Source: Moraxella bovis (lineage in GTDB: Bacteria; Pseudomonadota; Gammaproteobacteria; Pseudomonadales; Moraxellaceae). From it: 64,000 nt of DNA. The DNA lies in the NCBI RefSeq assembly GCF_002014975.1, contig NZ_MUXV01000014.1, forward strand, positions 1-64,000, written 5' to 3'. The notes beneath the pieces are model-generated. The model had not been told where the DNA came from and ran no database searches. It saw only the letters and a program-made list of their open reading frames with translations. The position numbers and the translations under genes were made by a program. Positions 1 through 8,843 of this stretch are shown one piece after another; position 1 is the stretch's first letter, and the number at the start of each line of letters is the position of its first letter.

Positions 1-64
1 GGTTTTTGGTGGGGGTCAAGGGGTAAAATTAAAAAATTTTAATATTTTTTTAAGTTTCTGATTT

Positions 65-978
65 TTATAGAAAAATAATTGTCAAAAAATTTACCATAAT
101 TACCAGCCCCACTATCGCCTCAAGCTCCTTACCCAAACGAGCGGACTTGTGGCGGTATGTAATGACAGTGTGGGAGTGTTTGGCAAGCAAAGGTAAGCAT
201 AGTGCCAATGCCCACGCCCTATCACCAAAGACAACAGCGTGATAGCCATAGCACATCATCGCCCCATATAAAAGGACGAGATAACCCACAATACGGTAGC
301 GACCCAACACAATGGCAAGCGTTGTCTTACCACTTGTGCGGTCGGTGTCGGTATCTCGCAGATTATTGATGTACAGCACACAGGCGGACAACAGTCCCAC
401 ACCTGTGGCGATGATGAGATTTTGGGCGATGTCCACTCTGCCCGTTTGTAGATAATAACCACCAAGCACCGCCACATAGCCAAAGAAAATAAGGACAGCA
501 AGCTCGCCAAGTGCATGATAACCATAAGGTTTTTTGCCCATGGTGTAGCCCAAGGCTCCTAAAATCGACACCGCCCCAGGCCAAAAAACAGCACGATTTG
601 ATAAACCGTTAAAGGACTTAGCCAAATCAGCACCGCCCCTGCCATCATGGTTTGGATAAGCCAAAGGACAAGCCACGCCTGAAACCTGCTTGCCGACACC
701 GCCCCACTGCCAACCAGACGGGTTGGGCTGTCATGATGACGGTCTTGGTCGGTGCCACGAATACCGTCGCCCAAATCATTGGCAAGGTTTGACAAAATCT
801 GTAAAGACAAAGCGGTATAAATGACAAGAATGCACAGAACCCAATTATCCGCCCCAAATCCGCCAAGCGTGCGATACGCCAAGCCCTGGCCCACCCCAAG
901 GCTCATGATGGCGATGGGATAGGTGTGTGGGCGAGTGGCGTGGAAGAATTGGATAATGGACGAGTTGGCAGATGACAT
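65..978 (-). pseudogene. menA: menA-like prenyltransferase, frameshifted
   Basis: MenA transfers a polyprenyl chain to 1,4-dihydroxy-2-naphthoate at the inner membrane, making demethylmenaquinone. The first part (559-978) holds the LQILSNLANDLGD block with the first Asp-rich site. The second part (65 to about 600) holds YTMGKKPYGY, INNLRDTDTDR and several membrane helices. Both resemble E. coli MenA in order and spacing. The two halves are in different frames; the break is best placed in the C4 run at 574-577 (GGGG on the coding strand), where one extra G would restore a continuous protein of about 300 residues. It lies 40 nt downstream of pssA on the same strand. It could be a real pseudogene or a homopolymer read error. 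UbiA-family membership is certain; DHNA as substrate is inferred from similarity. Confidence 0.8.
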
Positions 979-1018
979 GATAAGCCAAGTGGGTTTATGA
1001 GTTGGGTTTTAAAGGTAT

Positions 1019-1822
1019 TTAGGCTTTCTCTCGTCTTGCCATAAATGTCGTCCAAAACCCCGACAAGGCATAAATCACACCAATGGCAAGCACGCCCACA
1101 GGAATGTCATACAGCACAATACCCATGATAAGCACGCCAATAATTAGCCCAACAAAGGGGATTTTTTGACGGTCAAATTCTTTAAAACTGTAATATTTGA
1201 CATTGCTCACCATAAGTAGTCCGCAAATCACCGTCCACACCGCACAGATGGTGGCGAGCGTTTGGGGGGTAAGGGTAGCTCCATGGTCTCTTGCCACCAT
1301 GACGCTTGACGTTACCAAAATCGCCGCCAAAGGACTTGCCAATCCGATAAAGTATTTTTTATCCACCGTGCCAATTTGCACGTTAAATCTTGCCAAGCGA
1401 AACGCCGCACAGACACTAAACACAAAGGCACACGCAAGCCCAAACCGCCCAAATTCATGCAAGGCAAAATGATACATGAGTACAGCAGGGGCAAGCCCAA
1501 AAGCGATACAGTCGGCAAGACTATCCAACTGCTCACCGAATGGGCTTTGGGCGTTTAAGAGTCGGGCAGCCCGTCCGTCCATACCGTCCAAAATGGCGGA
1601 TAAAAAAATGGCAAGGCACGCCTTATCAAACCGCCCCTCGCTACTGGCAACGATAGAAAAAAATGCCGAGAGCATGGACGCACTGGTAATAAGATTGGGA
1701 ATGGGATAGACCCCACGGCTTATCTTTTTTTGATTGCCGTGTTGTTCGGTCTCAACGACTTCAAAGGTAATGCCGTCATGGTCGTCTGGGTCTTTTTGGG
1801 AATGTGGGGGCTGGGTTGTCAT
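1019..1822 (-). CDS. pssA: CDP-diacylglycerol--serine O-phosphatidyltransferase
   Basis: Makes phosphatidylserine from CDP-diacylglycerol and L-serine at the inner membrane, the first step towards phosphatidylethanolamine. The CDP-alcohol phosphotransferase signature D-x2-DG-x2-AR-x8-G-x3-D-x3-D is complete: D79, D82-G83, A86-R87, G96, D100, D104. About seven hydrophobic segments follow, fitting the membrane-embedded PssA type rather than the phospholipase-D type of E. coli. The N-terminus is a polar tail of about 35 residues. The protein has 267 residues. menA lies 40 nt downstream, so the two may be cotranscribed. Confidence 0.93.
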   Translation of the reverse strand: MTTQPPHSQKDPDDHDGITFEVVETEQHGNQKKISRGVYPIPNLITSASMLSAFFSIVASSEGRFDKACLAIFLSAILDGMDGRAARLLNAQSPFGEQLDSLADCIAFGLAPAVLMYHFALHEFGRFGLACAFVFSVCAAFRLARFNVQIGTVDKKYFIGLASPLAAILVTSSVMVARDHGATLTPQTLATICAVWTVICGLLMVSNVKYYSFKEFDRQKIPFVGLIIGVLIMGIVLYDIPVGVLAIGVIYALSGFWTTFMARREKA

Positions 1823-1879
1823 GGTGTTTTATTTTTAAAATCAATGGACTGTTGTTAATTGTCTCGTATTTTGATATTT

Positions 1880-1896
1880 GGGCGAATAAATTGCCC
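1880..1896. repeat. GGGCGAAT-type palindrome
   Basis: Short imperfect palindrome GGGCGAATAAATTGCCC between pssA and rlmJ. It is one member of a family scattered through this window (5678, 22532, 37071, 37512, 44122, 44154, 44231, 55353). It probably forms a small hairpin after rlmJ. Confidence 0.55.
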
Positions 1897-1938
1897 TACA
1901 AACTTACCCAAACATCAGTTAATTAGCAATTTTTAAAA

Positions 1939-2817
1939 TCACTCCCCAACCAACCATTTAACCACCGCCATGTCGTCCATGCTCATGGCAGGAGCGTCTT
2001 TTGGTTTTAGGATTGGGGCGAGCGTTTGTAAAATGGCTTTGGCGTGTTCGTCAAATTGCCAAGGCGGATTGATGATGTGTAGCCCTGTGCCGTTCATGCC
2101 CACTGCTACGTCATTGGGGTATAGGTTTAGCTTACAGACAAGCTGACGGCGAATGTCGGTGCGTTTCATTTTTTTATAAAACAGCTCTACCGCCTCTTTA
2201 TTCTTAATGGGATACCACAGCACAAATGTTCCTGTGGCAAATTTCTTATGACTTGCTACAAGCAAATCTACTAAACGGCTAAAATCCTTATGCTCCTGCT
2301 CAAAAGGCGGGTCAAGCAGGATAATGCCACGCTTTTCCTTGGGCGGTAGCACGGCAGGCACACCTTCAAAGGCGTTGCGATGATGAATGCCAATGGGGAG
2401 TTGATAAAGCTGATAATTTAGGGCGTCATACTCGTCTGCCACCGCTTCAAAGGCTTCAGCACGCAAGGGAGCGTTGTCCGAATGGTTTTGGGCGTGGTTG
2501 GCAATCCACCAAGGCGAACCTGGGTAGACGTGCTTATCATAGGTTTTGCGAGCGGTGTCAAGGTCTAATAGATACTGGGCAATGGCTTTTGGCGGTGTGC
2601 CAAGGTCGGCATTTTCTAAGGCACGAATGCCCTTGCCCGCCTCGCCTGTTTTGGTCGCCTCATCGCTTTCCAAGGAATACAGCCCACGTCCGCCATAAGC
2701 ATCAAGCACATAAAAGGGCTTGGCTTTGGCACTAAATTGGGCGAGCAGTTGGAGTAATAAAATGTGTTTGGCAACGTCAGCGAAATTGCCTGCGTGGTAG
2801 GCGTGTTTGTAATTCAT
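1939..2817 (-). CDS. rlmJ: 23S rRNA (adenine(2030)-N(6))-methyltransferase RlmJ
   Basis: SAM-dependent methylation of A2030 in 23S rRNA. The 292-residue protein has the family's N-terminal NYKHAYHAGNFADVAKH block at residues 2-18, a SAM-binding segment near YVLDAYGGRGLY and the catalytic ILLDPPFE motif (a D/N-PP-F/Y amino-methyltransferase motif). Length and motif order match RlmJ. It sits alone in a minus-strand run with a short upstream gap, and its ATG begins the conserved block directly, so the start is secure. Confidence 0.93.
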   Translation of the reverse strand: MNYKHAYHAGNFADVAKHILLLQLLAQFSAKAKPFYVLDAYGGRGLYSLESDEATKTGEAGKGIRALENADLGTPPKAIAQYLLDLDTARKTYDKHVYPGSPWWIANHAQNHSDNAPLRAEAFEAVADEYDALNYQLYQLPIGIHHRNAFEGVPAVLPPKEKRGIILLDPPFEQEHKDFSRLVDLLVASHKKFATGTFVLWYPIKNKEAVELFYKKMKRTDIRRQLVCKLNLYPNDVAVGMNGTGLHIINPPWQFDEHAKAILQTLAPILKPKDAPAMSMDDMAVVKWLVGE

Positions 2818-2872
2818 GGGAAAATGCGTGTAATTTTAAATGACTTATGGTAGCATAACTCACGATTTTTGG

Positions 2873-3388
2873 CTATTTTTTATTTTCATTCTCGTTTTCA
2901 TCGGCTTTATCAGTCGGATTATTTAAAAAATTTAAAAACTTCTTTAAATTCACTCGAAACAAAAACGGCATGCCAAACCACGCAATCATCGCCAAAAACA
3001 GGCTCATGTAGAATGCCACCGCCCAACCCTTAATTGCCATGGCAAAAGCAAATGCGAGCAGTCCCATGCCCACCACCAAAATCATCTTTAAAATACCCTT
3101 TTGAATAATGCGATAGCGACCCAAAATGAACAGATGATACAAACTTATCGGCATGGACAAGCCAATCAGTACATAGGGCAGGTAATGAAACGCCCAATAC
3201 ACCACCCCACTGTCTTTGAACGTCGCCATGCTCGCCAACGTGCCAAACACACAAAAACACACAATCGCCCCATAGCCCAAATACACGCTGACATTGGCAA
3301 GCCCCATCGCTTGCGTGATGACTTGGATGATTTTCTGATGTTTGGCTTGGGGGTTGGATTGGGCTGGGTTGGGGGCGTGGCTATCCAT
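2873..3388 (-). CDS. four-helix inner-membrane protein, unknown function
   Basis: 171 residues. A short polar N-terminus is followed by four hydrophobic segments at roughly residues 33-55, 65-90, 101-119 and 124-145, then a basic tail rich in N, E and K. No family was recognised. It lies on the same strand between ruvX and rlmJ with independent gaps, so no operon role can be inferred. The start ATG follows a weak purine-rich stretch. It is most likely real because the hydrophobic pattern is regular and the overlapping reading frames are not protein-like. Confidence 0.7.
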   Translation of the reverse strand: MDSHAPNPAQSNPQAKHQKIIQVITQAMGLANVSVYLGYGAIVCFCVFGTLASMATFKDSGVVYWAFHYLPYVLIGLSMPISLYHLFILGRYRIIQKGILKMILVVGMGLLAFAFAMAIKGWAVAFYMSLFLAMIAWFGMPFLFRVNLKKFLNFLNNPTDKADENENENKK

Positions 3389-3459
3389 GTGTGTCCTTTT
3401 ATTTGTGTGGTTTTGGGCTGGGATTTGTCTAATTTTGATACTTAATAAAATTGCACGCC

Positions 3460-3945
3460 CTAATCTTTGCCTTTTTGCTCATTATCATGATAACTGCCGA
3501 CATAGCGGGCAAGCTCTGGCGAGTTGAAATAACCATCAACCAACAAGCACGCCGAGACATCATCAATCGGGTCTCGCTCGTGCTTTATCCAGCCACGCTC
3601 CCACGCCATCATGCGAGCTTCGTGCGACGACAGGCGCTCGTCATACATATACACCTGCACAGGCAAATGGCGTTCGCCCAGACGGTGTGCCAGACGGCGA
3701 GCGAATTTAGCCGCTCGTTTAGAAAGCATGGAATCAGTGCCGTCCATGTTAAGCGGTAAGCCGACCACCACCACATCAATCCGCCACTGCTCAATGATGC
3801 CCAGTAGATTATCCCAATCGGGCTGTCCGTTGTCCATCGCCAAAATGTCAAAGGGGCGTGCATCTGCCGTGAGCGTGTTGCCCAGTGCCATGCCCATTTT
3901 TTTGACGCCAAAATCTAGGGCTAAAATCAAAGTCGGTGTTGTCAT
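3460..3945 (-). CDS. ruvX: Holliday junction resolvase-like protein YqgF/RuvX
   Basis: RNase H-fold nuclease of the YqgF family, implicated in pre-16S rRNA 5' end maturation and possibly Holliday-junction cleavage. The N-terminal ILALDFGVKKMGMALGN supplies the first catalytic Asp; VVGLPLNMDGTDS and YMYDERLSSHEA are typical of the family, the latter with a conserved DER. The ATG at 3945 was chosen because it starts right before the conserved core and has AGGAA upstream; the open frame extends to 4038 without similarity. Predicted length is 161 residues. It directly follows yqgE on the same strand, the common yqgE-yqgF pairing. Confidence 0.9.
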   Translation of the reverse strand: MTTPTLILALDFGVKKMGMALGNTLTADARPFDILAMDNGQPDWDNLLGIIEQWRIDVVVVGLPLNMDGTDSMLSKRAAKFARRLAHRLGERHLPVQVYMYDERLSSHEARMMAWERGWIKHERDPIDDVSACLLVDGYFNSPELARYVGSYHDNEQKGKD

Positions 3946-4034
3946 GAAATTCCTATTATTTTGGCAAATTAAAAAAATTGGTCGCAGGTAAAGCAAAATT
4001 GACTTTTTAACTTTTAAAACATCACGTTTAAAAA

Positions 4035-4649
4035 TCAAGCAAATCCTGTGGTCAAGGTAAATTTATCAGGGTCAATGCCCAGTTTGTCATAAGCCAACAT
4101 CAATCTGTCTTCAAACTTCGCCCGAAACAATATCTCCAAATCAGCAGGGCAAACCAACCAGTCCTGCTCGCTTATCTCCTGCTCCAACTGCCCTGCCGTC
4201 CAGTTACAAAACCCCATGCAAAGCAAAAAGTGGGGCAAGCTGTCGCCTGATATCAGACTTAGCACGTCTTTACTGGTCGTGATACATACGTTCTCGCCCA
4301 CCGCAAACGATGACGCAAACTCGGGCAGTCCTGTGTGTAGCACAAAACCTGCTTCGGGGCGGATAAAGCCCCCATGCATGGCAGGGGTGTTCATCGCCTT
4401 TTGGCTGGCGGGCAAATCAAGCTCGTGTAGCAAACCGCCCACCGAAGCACTAAGAGGCTTATTAATCATAAATCCCCACGCCCCGTCAGTGCTGTGGCGA
4501 CAGATATAAATCAATGCGTCAGCAAAGCGTTCATCAGGCATGGACGGACTGGGCAATAAAAAATGATGCGTCAAGTTGGAAAATTTTTTCAAATCAGCTC
4601 GCTTGGGGATGTCATTATCATTAAGGTCAATATGGGGCAAAATCGCCAT
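4035..4649 (-). CDS. yqgE: YqgE/AlgH family protein (UPF0301)
   Basis: Member of the UPF0301/DUF179 family, whose biochemical role is not settled. Diagnostic segments are LTHHFLLPSPSMPDERFADA, GAWGFMINKPL and FLLCMGFCNWTAGQLEQEI (normally GYxGWxxGQLExE). The ATG at 4649 gives 204 residues; an in-frame GTG at 4679 would add ten. Neither has a strong Shine-Dalgarno. It is followed closely by ruvX, and the pair probably forms one transcript. The 5' side runs into a repeat-rich gap of more than 400 bp. Confidence 0.88.
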   Translation of the reverse strand: MAILPHIDLNDNDIPKRADLKKFSNLTHHFLLPSPSMPDERFADALIYICRHSTDGAWGFMINKPLSASVGGLLHELDLPASQKAMNTPAMHGGFIRPEAGFVLHTGLPEFASSFAVGENVCITTSKDVLSLISGDSLPHFLLCMGFCNWTAGQLEQEISEQDWLVCPADLEILFRAKFEDRLMLAYDKLGIDPDKFTLTTGFA

Positions 4650-4821
4650 TTTACAAGGTTTGTGGGTGGTAAATGGCACATCATCACAATTTGTCTATCA
4701 ATCACGCCTTTTTGGGATAAATTATTTAACAAAACAAAATGTGTGATATTTATGGGTTTAGATGACATCATAAAGTAGTGGCAAAACATATGCTTTTTTA
4801 GGAAAAATGACTGTATAATTA

Positions 4822-5088
4822 GAGCGTGCCTACCATTGATAACATTTTTATAAAATAAGATGAAAATTTGGTAAGCTCTATCAATTTTTGCATGAAAAAT
4901 GGCTATCCGACCACTTAATTTAAAAAGTTAAGTTAAAATCTTAAAATTTACCCAGTTAAGTGGTCGGATTGTGGCTCAAAGGCGAAAACTTGCTTGATAG
5001 ATAGAATGACTGTCAATCTACGTTTTTTCCTTGAAAAACGGGCGATTTCTCCTATTTTTCACTGCAAATACCAAAGGCAGGCACGCCC
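4822..5088. mobile_element. MITE-like element, copy 1
   Basis: 267-bp element bounded by inverted ends GAGCGTGCCTACC and the reverse complement of GGGCGTGCCT (AGGCACGCCC at 5079-5088), with TA directly outside both ends (4820-4821 and 5089-5090). Its left 80 bp and right 65 bp match, in reverse orientation, the right and left parts of the element at 59413-59586. It has no transposase ORF. The TA flanks suggest a Tc1/mariner-IS630-type transposase acting in trans, which is an inference. Confidence 0.75.
4905..4969. repeat. nested 14-bp inverted repeat inside the MITE
   Basis: ATCCGACCACTTAA at 4905-4918 is mirrored perfectly by TTAAGTGGTCGGAT at 4956-4969, separated by 37 bp of A/T-rich DNA. 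This segment is not found in the second MITE copy, so it looks like a small insertion inside copy 1 or a structured internal region lost from copy 2. Confidence 0.6.
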
Positions 5089-5116
5089 TAAGTCTTTATC
5101 AACCCGAGCCAGTTTT

Positions 5117-5661
5117 ATGTTTAAAATGAGTTTTTACCACATCATCTCTTGGTCTTTGTTCTTTATCATATGGGTAGCGGTCTATATGACTTGGTCGGGT
5201 CGTGGATTACCGCCAGAGAATGAATTGCAATACATCACAGGCAACATCAAAGCCGTTGTGGTATCACGCTCACCCAAACAAGACATACATCACATACAAA
5301 TCACCAATCCCCAAACCAAACAATCGTTGGTTGTGGCATGCGGTTATTCTGTTGTGCCAAAAATCGCCATGAGCGACTGTGTTTTGGCAAAGGAATTACC
5401 ACGCAAGGACATCACCATTGGCTACTATCATCAGCCATCTGTGCTTTGGTTTAAAAATGACATACCGCAAATGGCTGTTATAAAAACCAATAATACACAA
5501 GATAGCATTAATGGCAATTATTCATACAATTCAATCCAAACAAAATATCGGTATTTAATCTTATATCTGTTGGCGTGGCGATATTTTTGAGTGCAGTGTG
5601 TTTGTTTGATATTATTTTTAAAAAAAGCCTAAAAATTAATCCTGCTCTCGACTTGATATAA
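5117..5661 (+). pseudogene. small membrane protein, probably frameshifted near its 3' end
   Basis: An unrecognised protein with an N-terminal membrane helix (residues about 6-24, after MFKMSFYH) and a probably extracytoplasmic domain with two Cys. The frame opened from 5117 stops at 5590 with a poorly hydrophobic end. A +1-shifted frame overlapping from about 5520 reads through ISVGVAIFLSAVCLFDIIF, a convincing second helix, and stops at 5661. A two-helix topology is common for such proteins, so a frameshift around 5510-5560 is likely. The open frame also extends upstream to 4994, but that part lies in the MITE and is not expected to be coding. No clear Shine-Dalgarno is seen. Confidence 0.5.
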
Positions 5662-5677
5662 GTCATTGATTTATCAA

Positions 5678-5697
5678 GGGCGAATTGCAATTCGCCC
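5678..5697. repeat. GGGCGAAT-type perfect palindrome
   Basis: GGGCGAATTGCAATTCGCCC is a perfect 20-bp palindrome in the gap before the recN stop. It is the best-formed member of the dispersed family and could form a hairpin in transcripts from either strand. Confidence 0.65.
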
Positions 5698-5800
5698 CTA
5701 CAACCCAAAAATAATTGCTTGATAATCAATAATTTACCACTTTAAAGATTTTAAATTAAGGCAAAAGTATAATTAATCAGTTTGTTTGCATCTTGAATCT

Positions 5801-7480
5801 TTACTGCATTTTGACTTTATTGATATCATCAAGCAAGCCCTTGACATGAGCCCGAGTCGCTTCGGTGATGTTCACGCCACCTGACATGCGTGCTAGCTCA
5901 TCAATCTGTCTGTCGCCTGTGATGATGGACAAATGGCTCATCGTCTGCTCGCCATGCTCTTTGTGCACCAAGATATGACGGTGTGCCGCCGCCGCAACCT
6001 GTGCTTGGTGTGTGATGGCAAAAAGTTGCTGATGGTCGCCCAAACTTCTTAGTAGCTCGCCCACCACCTGAGCTGTACCACCACTGATACCCACGTCCAC
6101 TTCATCAAACACCAAGGTCGGGCGTGTCTCTTGATTCACGCCTGCACTCATGACCTGCATGATGAGAGCCATGCGAGACAGCTCGCCCCCTGACGCCACT
6201 TTGTGTAGCGGTTGCATGGGCATGCCGACATTGGCACTAAACATGAGAGCGATGTCAAACATCCCGCTACCACCATACTGATGTGGCTCTTTGGGGCTAA
6301 ACTCAAAGAGACAGCTGGCGTTCGGCAGGGCAAGTGCCGACAGGCGATGAGCCAGTTCATCAGCGATTTGTGGGGCGATTTTGGTGCGTTCGTGATGCAG
6401 TTTGTCCGCCACACTCACATACTCATCCCATGCCCCTGCCACCTGCTCATCCATGGTCTCGTTATCAGGCAGGCTCTCTAATTTTTCCAGCTCCGCCTGC
6501 CACTGCCCTGCCTGTGCGGTCAACTCATCTGTGGTCGTGTGGTATTTTTTGGCAAAGCGATGAGCCAGCCCCATGAGATTATTAAGCTCGTCCAGTCGCT
6601 CTTCGTCAGGCAGTGACTGCTCGGCATAGTCCATAAGCCGTGCCACCGCGTCATCTATCTGCTCGGACGCTTGGGTAAGTAGCTCGCTACACTCGGCGAA
6701 CACTCGGCTTTTGTCCGATAAGTTATCACAGATTTTTAGACTACGTGCCAACAGACCCGACACACTCATCTCGTCATTGTCTAGGTGCGTGACCGCTTGC
6801 AGTGCTGACTGCATGAGATTTTCAAGGTTGGACAGCTCATCATACTCTTGCTCTATCTCGCCAATATCCACCGCCATGAGTGGCTCAATGTCGCTTAGGC
6901 GTGATGACAAAAGTGCCATCCGGTCGGCACGCTGAGTGGACATGGCACGAGCGTCATCGGCTTCTTTTTTTAGGCGTTGGTATGTCCCAAAAGCGTCTTT
7001 GGTCGCTGATTTTAGGGCGTGCAAGCCCCCCACATCATCTAGCCAATCGATAACAAACTGCGGTTTTAGCAGTTCAAGCCCTGCATGCTGTGAGTGGATA
7101 TTAACCAAAACACTGCCCAGTGATTTTAGTTCGCTAAGGCTCGCTGGCACGCCATTTATCCATGATTTTGAACGTCCGTTGGCACTGATTTTACGGCGGA
7201 TGAGCAGTGTGTCCTCTTCTAGCTCTCGCTCATGCTCGGCAAACCACTGGCTCACTTTATCATTATCAGTCACATCAAACTCGCCAAACACCGACGCTTC
7301 ACTCTCGCCAAAACGCACCATGCCAGCATCAGCTCGTCCGCCCACACACAGCGATAAAGCATCCAATATCAAAGACTTACCTGCACCCGTCTCGCCCGTG
7401 ATGACATTAAAACGCTCATCAAAGACGATTTCATGGTGCTTAATCAAAGCCAAATTATCTAAGGTTAGGGCTGTTAGCAT
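5801..7480 (-). CDS. recN: DNA repair protein RecN
   Basis: SMC-like ATPase acting in double-strand break repair by homologous recombination. Walker A GETGAGKS lies at residues 29-36. A long coiled-coil centre is followed by the ABC signature SGGELSRMAL and Walker B VFDEVDVGISGG, then the H-loop region FAITHQAQVAA. Length 559 is normal for RecN. The ATG at 7480 begins the conserved MLTALTLDNLALI segment. The gene is divergent from the LysR gene, sharing a gap of 170 bp. Confidence 0.97.
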   Translation of the reverse strand: MLTALTLDNLALIKHHEIVFDERFNVITGETGAGKSLILDALSLCVGGRADAGMVRFGESEASVFGEFDVTDNDKVSQWFAEHERELEEDTLLIRRKISANGRSKSWINGVPASLSELKSLGSVLVNIHSQHAGLELLKPQFVIDWLDDVGGLHALKSATKDAFGTYQRLKKEADDARAMSTQRADRMALLSSRLSDIEPLMAVDIGEIEQEYDELSNLENLMQSALQAVTHLDNDEMSVSGLLARSLKICDNLSDKSRVFAECSELLTQASEQIDDAVARLMDYAEQSLPDEERLDELNNLMGLAHRFAKKYHTTTDELTAQAGQWQAELEKLESLPDNETMDEQVAGAWDEYVSVADKLHHERTKIAPQIADELAHRLSALALPNASCLFEFSPKEPHQYGGSGMFDIALMFSANVGMPMQPLHKVASGGELSRMALIMQVMSAGVNQETRPTLVFDEVDVGISGGTAQVVGELLRSLGDHQQLFAITHQAQVAAAAHRHILVHKEHGEQTMSHLSIITGDRQIDELARMSGGVNITEATRAHVKGLLDDINKVKMQ

Positions 7481-7590
7481 GAATGTTCCATTATAAGTAT
7501 GAATCGTTGCGATATTTTAGCACAATCGGGACTTATTTGGATAATTTGGTCGGGTAAACCATCAAATCCTAAAATATTTTTTCCGCCCCC

Positions 7591-7618
7591 TTGTATCTTG
7601 GCAATTATCATTTATAAT
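7591..7618 (+). promoter_or_regulatory. candidate sigma-70 promoter of the LysR gene
   Basis: TTGTAT at 7591-7596 and a perfect TATAAT at 7613-7618, 16 bp apart, 33 bp upstream of the LysR start codon. Assigned by eye. Confidence 0.5.
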
Positions 7619-7650
7619 ATCATCTTATATATTTATTAAGGTTAATAATA

Positions 7651-8568
7651 ATGAGTACTACCCTACGCCAGCTAAAAGCCTTTGTGCTTGTCGCTGAGCA
7701 AAACAGTTTTACCAAGGCTGCCGAGACACTGTGCCTGACCCAATCCGCCCTAAGCGGTCTGATTAAGGAATTAGAACAAAATCTTGATGTCAAACTCTTT
7801 GACCGCACCACACGCAAACTACACCTATCAGATGCAGGTTCACGGCTACTGCCACAGGCTCGGCGAGTACTCAACGAGATGTCGGTACTCAACGAAAAAG
7901 TCAATAACCTAAAATCGCTACACCAAGGACACGTCCGCCTTGCCGTCTCTCAGCAGTTGTCTGCGTCCACCATGCCCAAATTTGTCGCTAAATTCTGTGA
8001 GTTATACCCCAACATTCAGGTCACGCTCACCGACTGCTCGGTGGATAATGTGGTTGAGCATATTGAGAACCTAGAAGCCGATTTGGGGGTCGCCCCCGAG
8101 CGTCCTTATTCTGACGATTTGAATGTGGATGTGCTGTTTAGCTCACCTTTTTATCTGGTGCTACCACCAAATCACCCCTTTGCCCAAAAAGATGAAATTA
8201 CATGGACGGACTTGCTTGATGAAAAGCTCATCACTCTAAACGGACCTTTTATCAAAAGTCTACAAAACGAACTTCCCAATAACATTTCAAGTCGTATCTT
8301 TAACCCCGATTTTGAGATTAATTTTCTCTCAACCGCCCTTGGCATGACCCGAATGGGACTTGGGGTGACGTTATGCCTGCTCTACGCTGCCGAATGGGTT
8401 GAGCTATACGGGCTGGTCATGCGACCCATCAGCGAGCCTGTGGTGGAACGCAAGTTTTTACTCTACACCCACAAAAACCGCTCGCTGTCGCCTGCCGCTC
8501 TTGCCTTTAAGGAATTTTTGATTAATAACGCTGGGGATTTTTTGGTCAGTAAGCCCAAGGCGGTATAG
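7651..8568 (+). CDS. LysR-family transcriptional regulator
   Basis: 305 residues. The N-terminal winged helix-turn-helix (about residues 1-65) has the family pattern RQLKAFVLVAEQNSFTKAA followed by LTQSALSGLIKELE and LFDRTTR. The rest is a periplasmic-binding-protein-like effector domain. The ligand is unknown. It is divergent from recN, which is unlikely to be a target. Downstream lies a decayed toxin-antitoxin locus, so no regulated partner is evident from context. Confidence 0.92.
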   Translation: MSTTLRQLKAFVLVAEQNSFTKAAETLCLTQSALSGLIKELEQNLDVKLFDRTTRKLHLSDAGSRLLPQARRVLNEMSVLNEKVNNLKSLHQGHVRLAVSQQLSASTMPKFVAKFCELYPNIQVTLTDCSVDNVVEHIENLEADLGVAPERPYSDDLNVDVLFSSPFYLVLPPNHPFAQKDEITWTDLLDEKLITLNGPFIKSLQNELPNNISSRIFNPDFEINFLSTALGMTRMGLGVTLCLLYAAEWVELYGLVMRPISEPVVERKFLLYTHKNRSLSPAALAFKEFLINNAGDFLVSKPKAV

Positions 8569-8650
8569 AACAAGGCGGTATAGAATGAGTTGAAAAATAT
8601 AAGTCTTGACTTATCATTTTGGTAAGGGGATAAATCTTGTACACCGTTTA

Positions 8651-8843
8651 ATGACCGAGCATTTTACCGAATGGCTGATAAATCTAAGTCAAAAGCAAAC
8701 AAGAAAGCGTGGCTTATGACCTAAAAAGACAGGTCATTTTGCTGTGTGCAGGCGACAAAACAGGCGACAAACGTTTTTATCAACGCATGATACCCCTTGC
8801 CGAAGGTATTTATGGCGAATACTTAAAGGATAATGAGCTATGA
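8651..8843 (+). pseudogene. decayed RelE/HigB-like toxin
   Basis: An ATG at 8651 opens MTEHFTEWLINLSQKQ and stops after 22 codons. In the +1 frame from about 8712 the sequence reads YDLKRQVILLCAGDKTGDK and onward to the stop at 8841-8843. The N-terminal end and the LL-CAGDK core resemble RelE/ParE-family addiction toxins, but the middle (catalytic sheet) is missing and the halves are in different frames. The stop overlaps the antitoxin start as ATGA, the usual toxin-first HigBA/RelE-XRE arrangement. Most likely an inactive toxin left beside its antitoxin. Confidence 0.6.
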
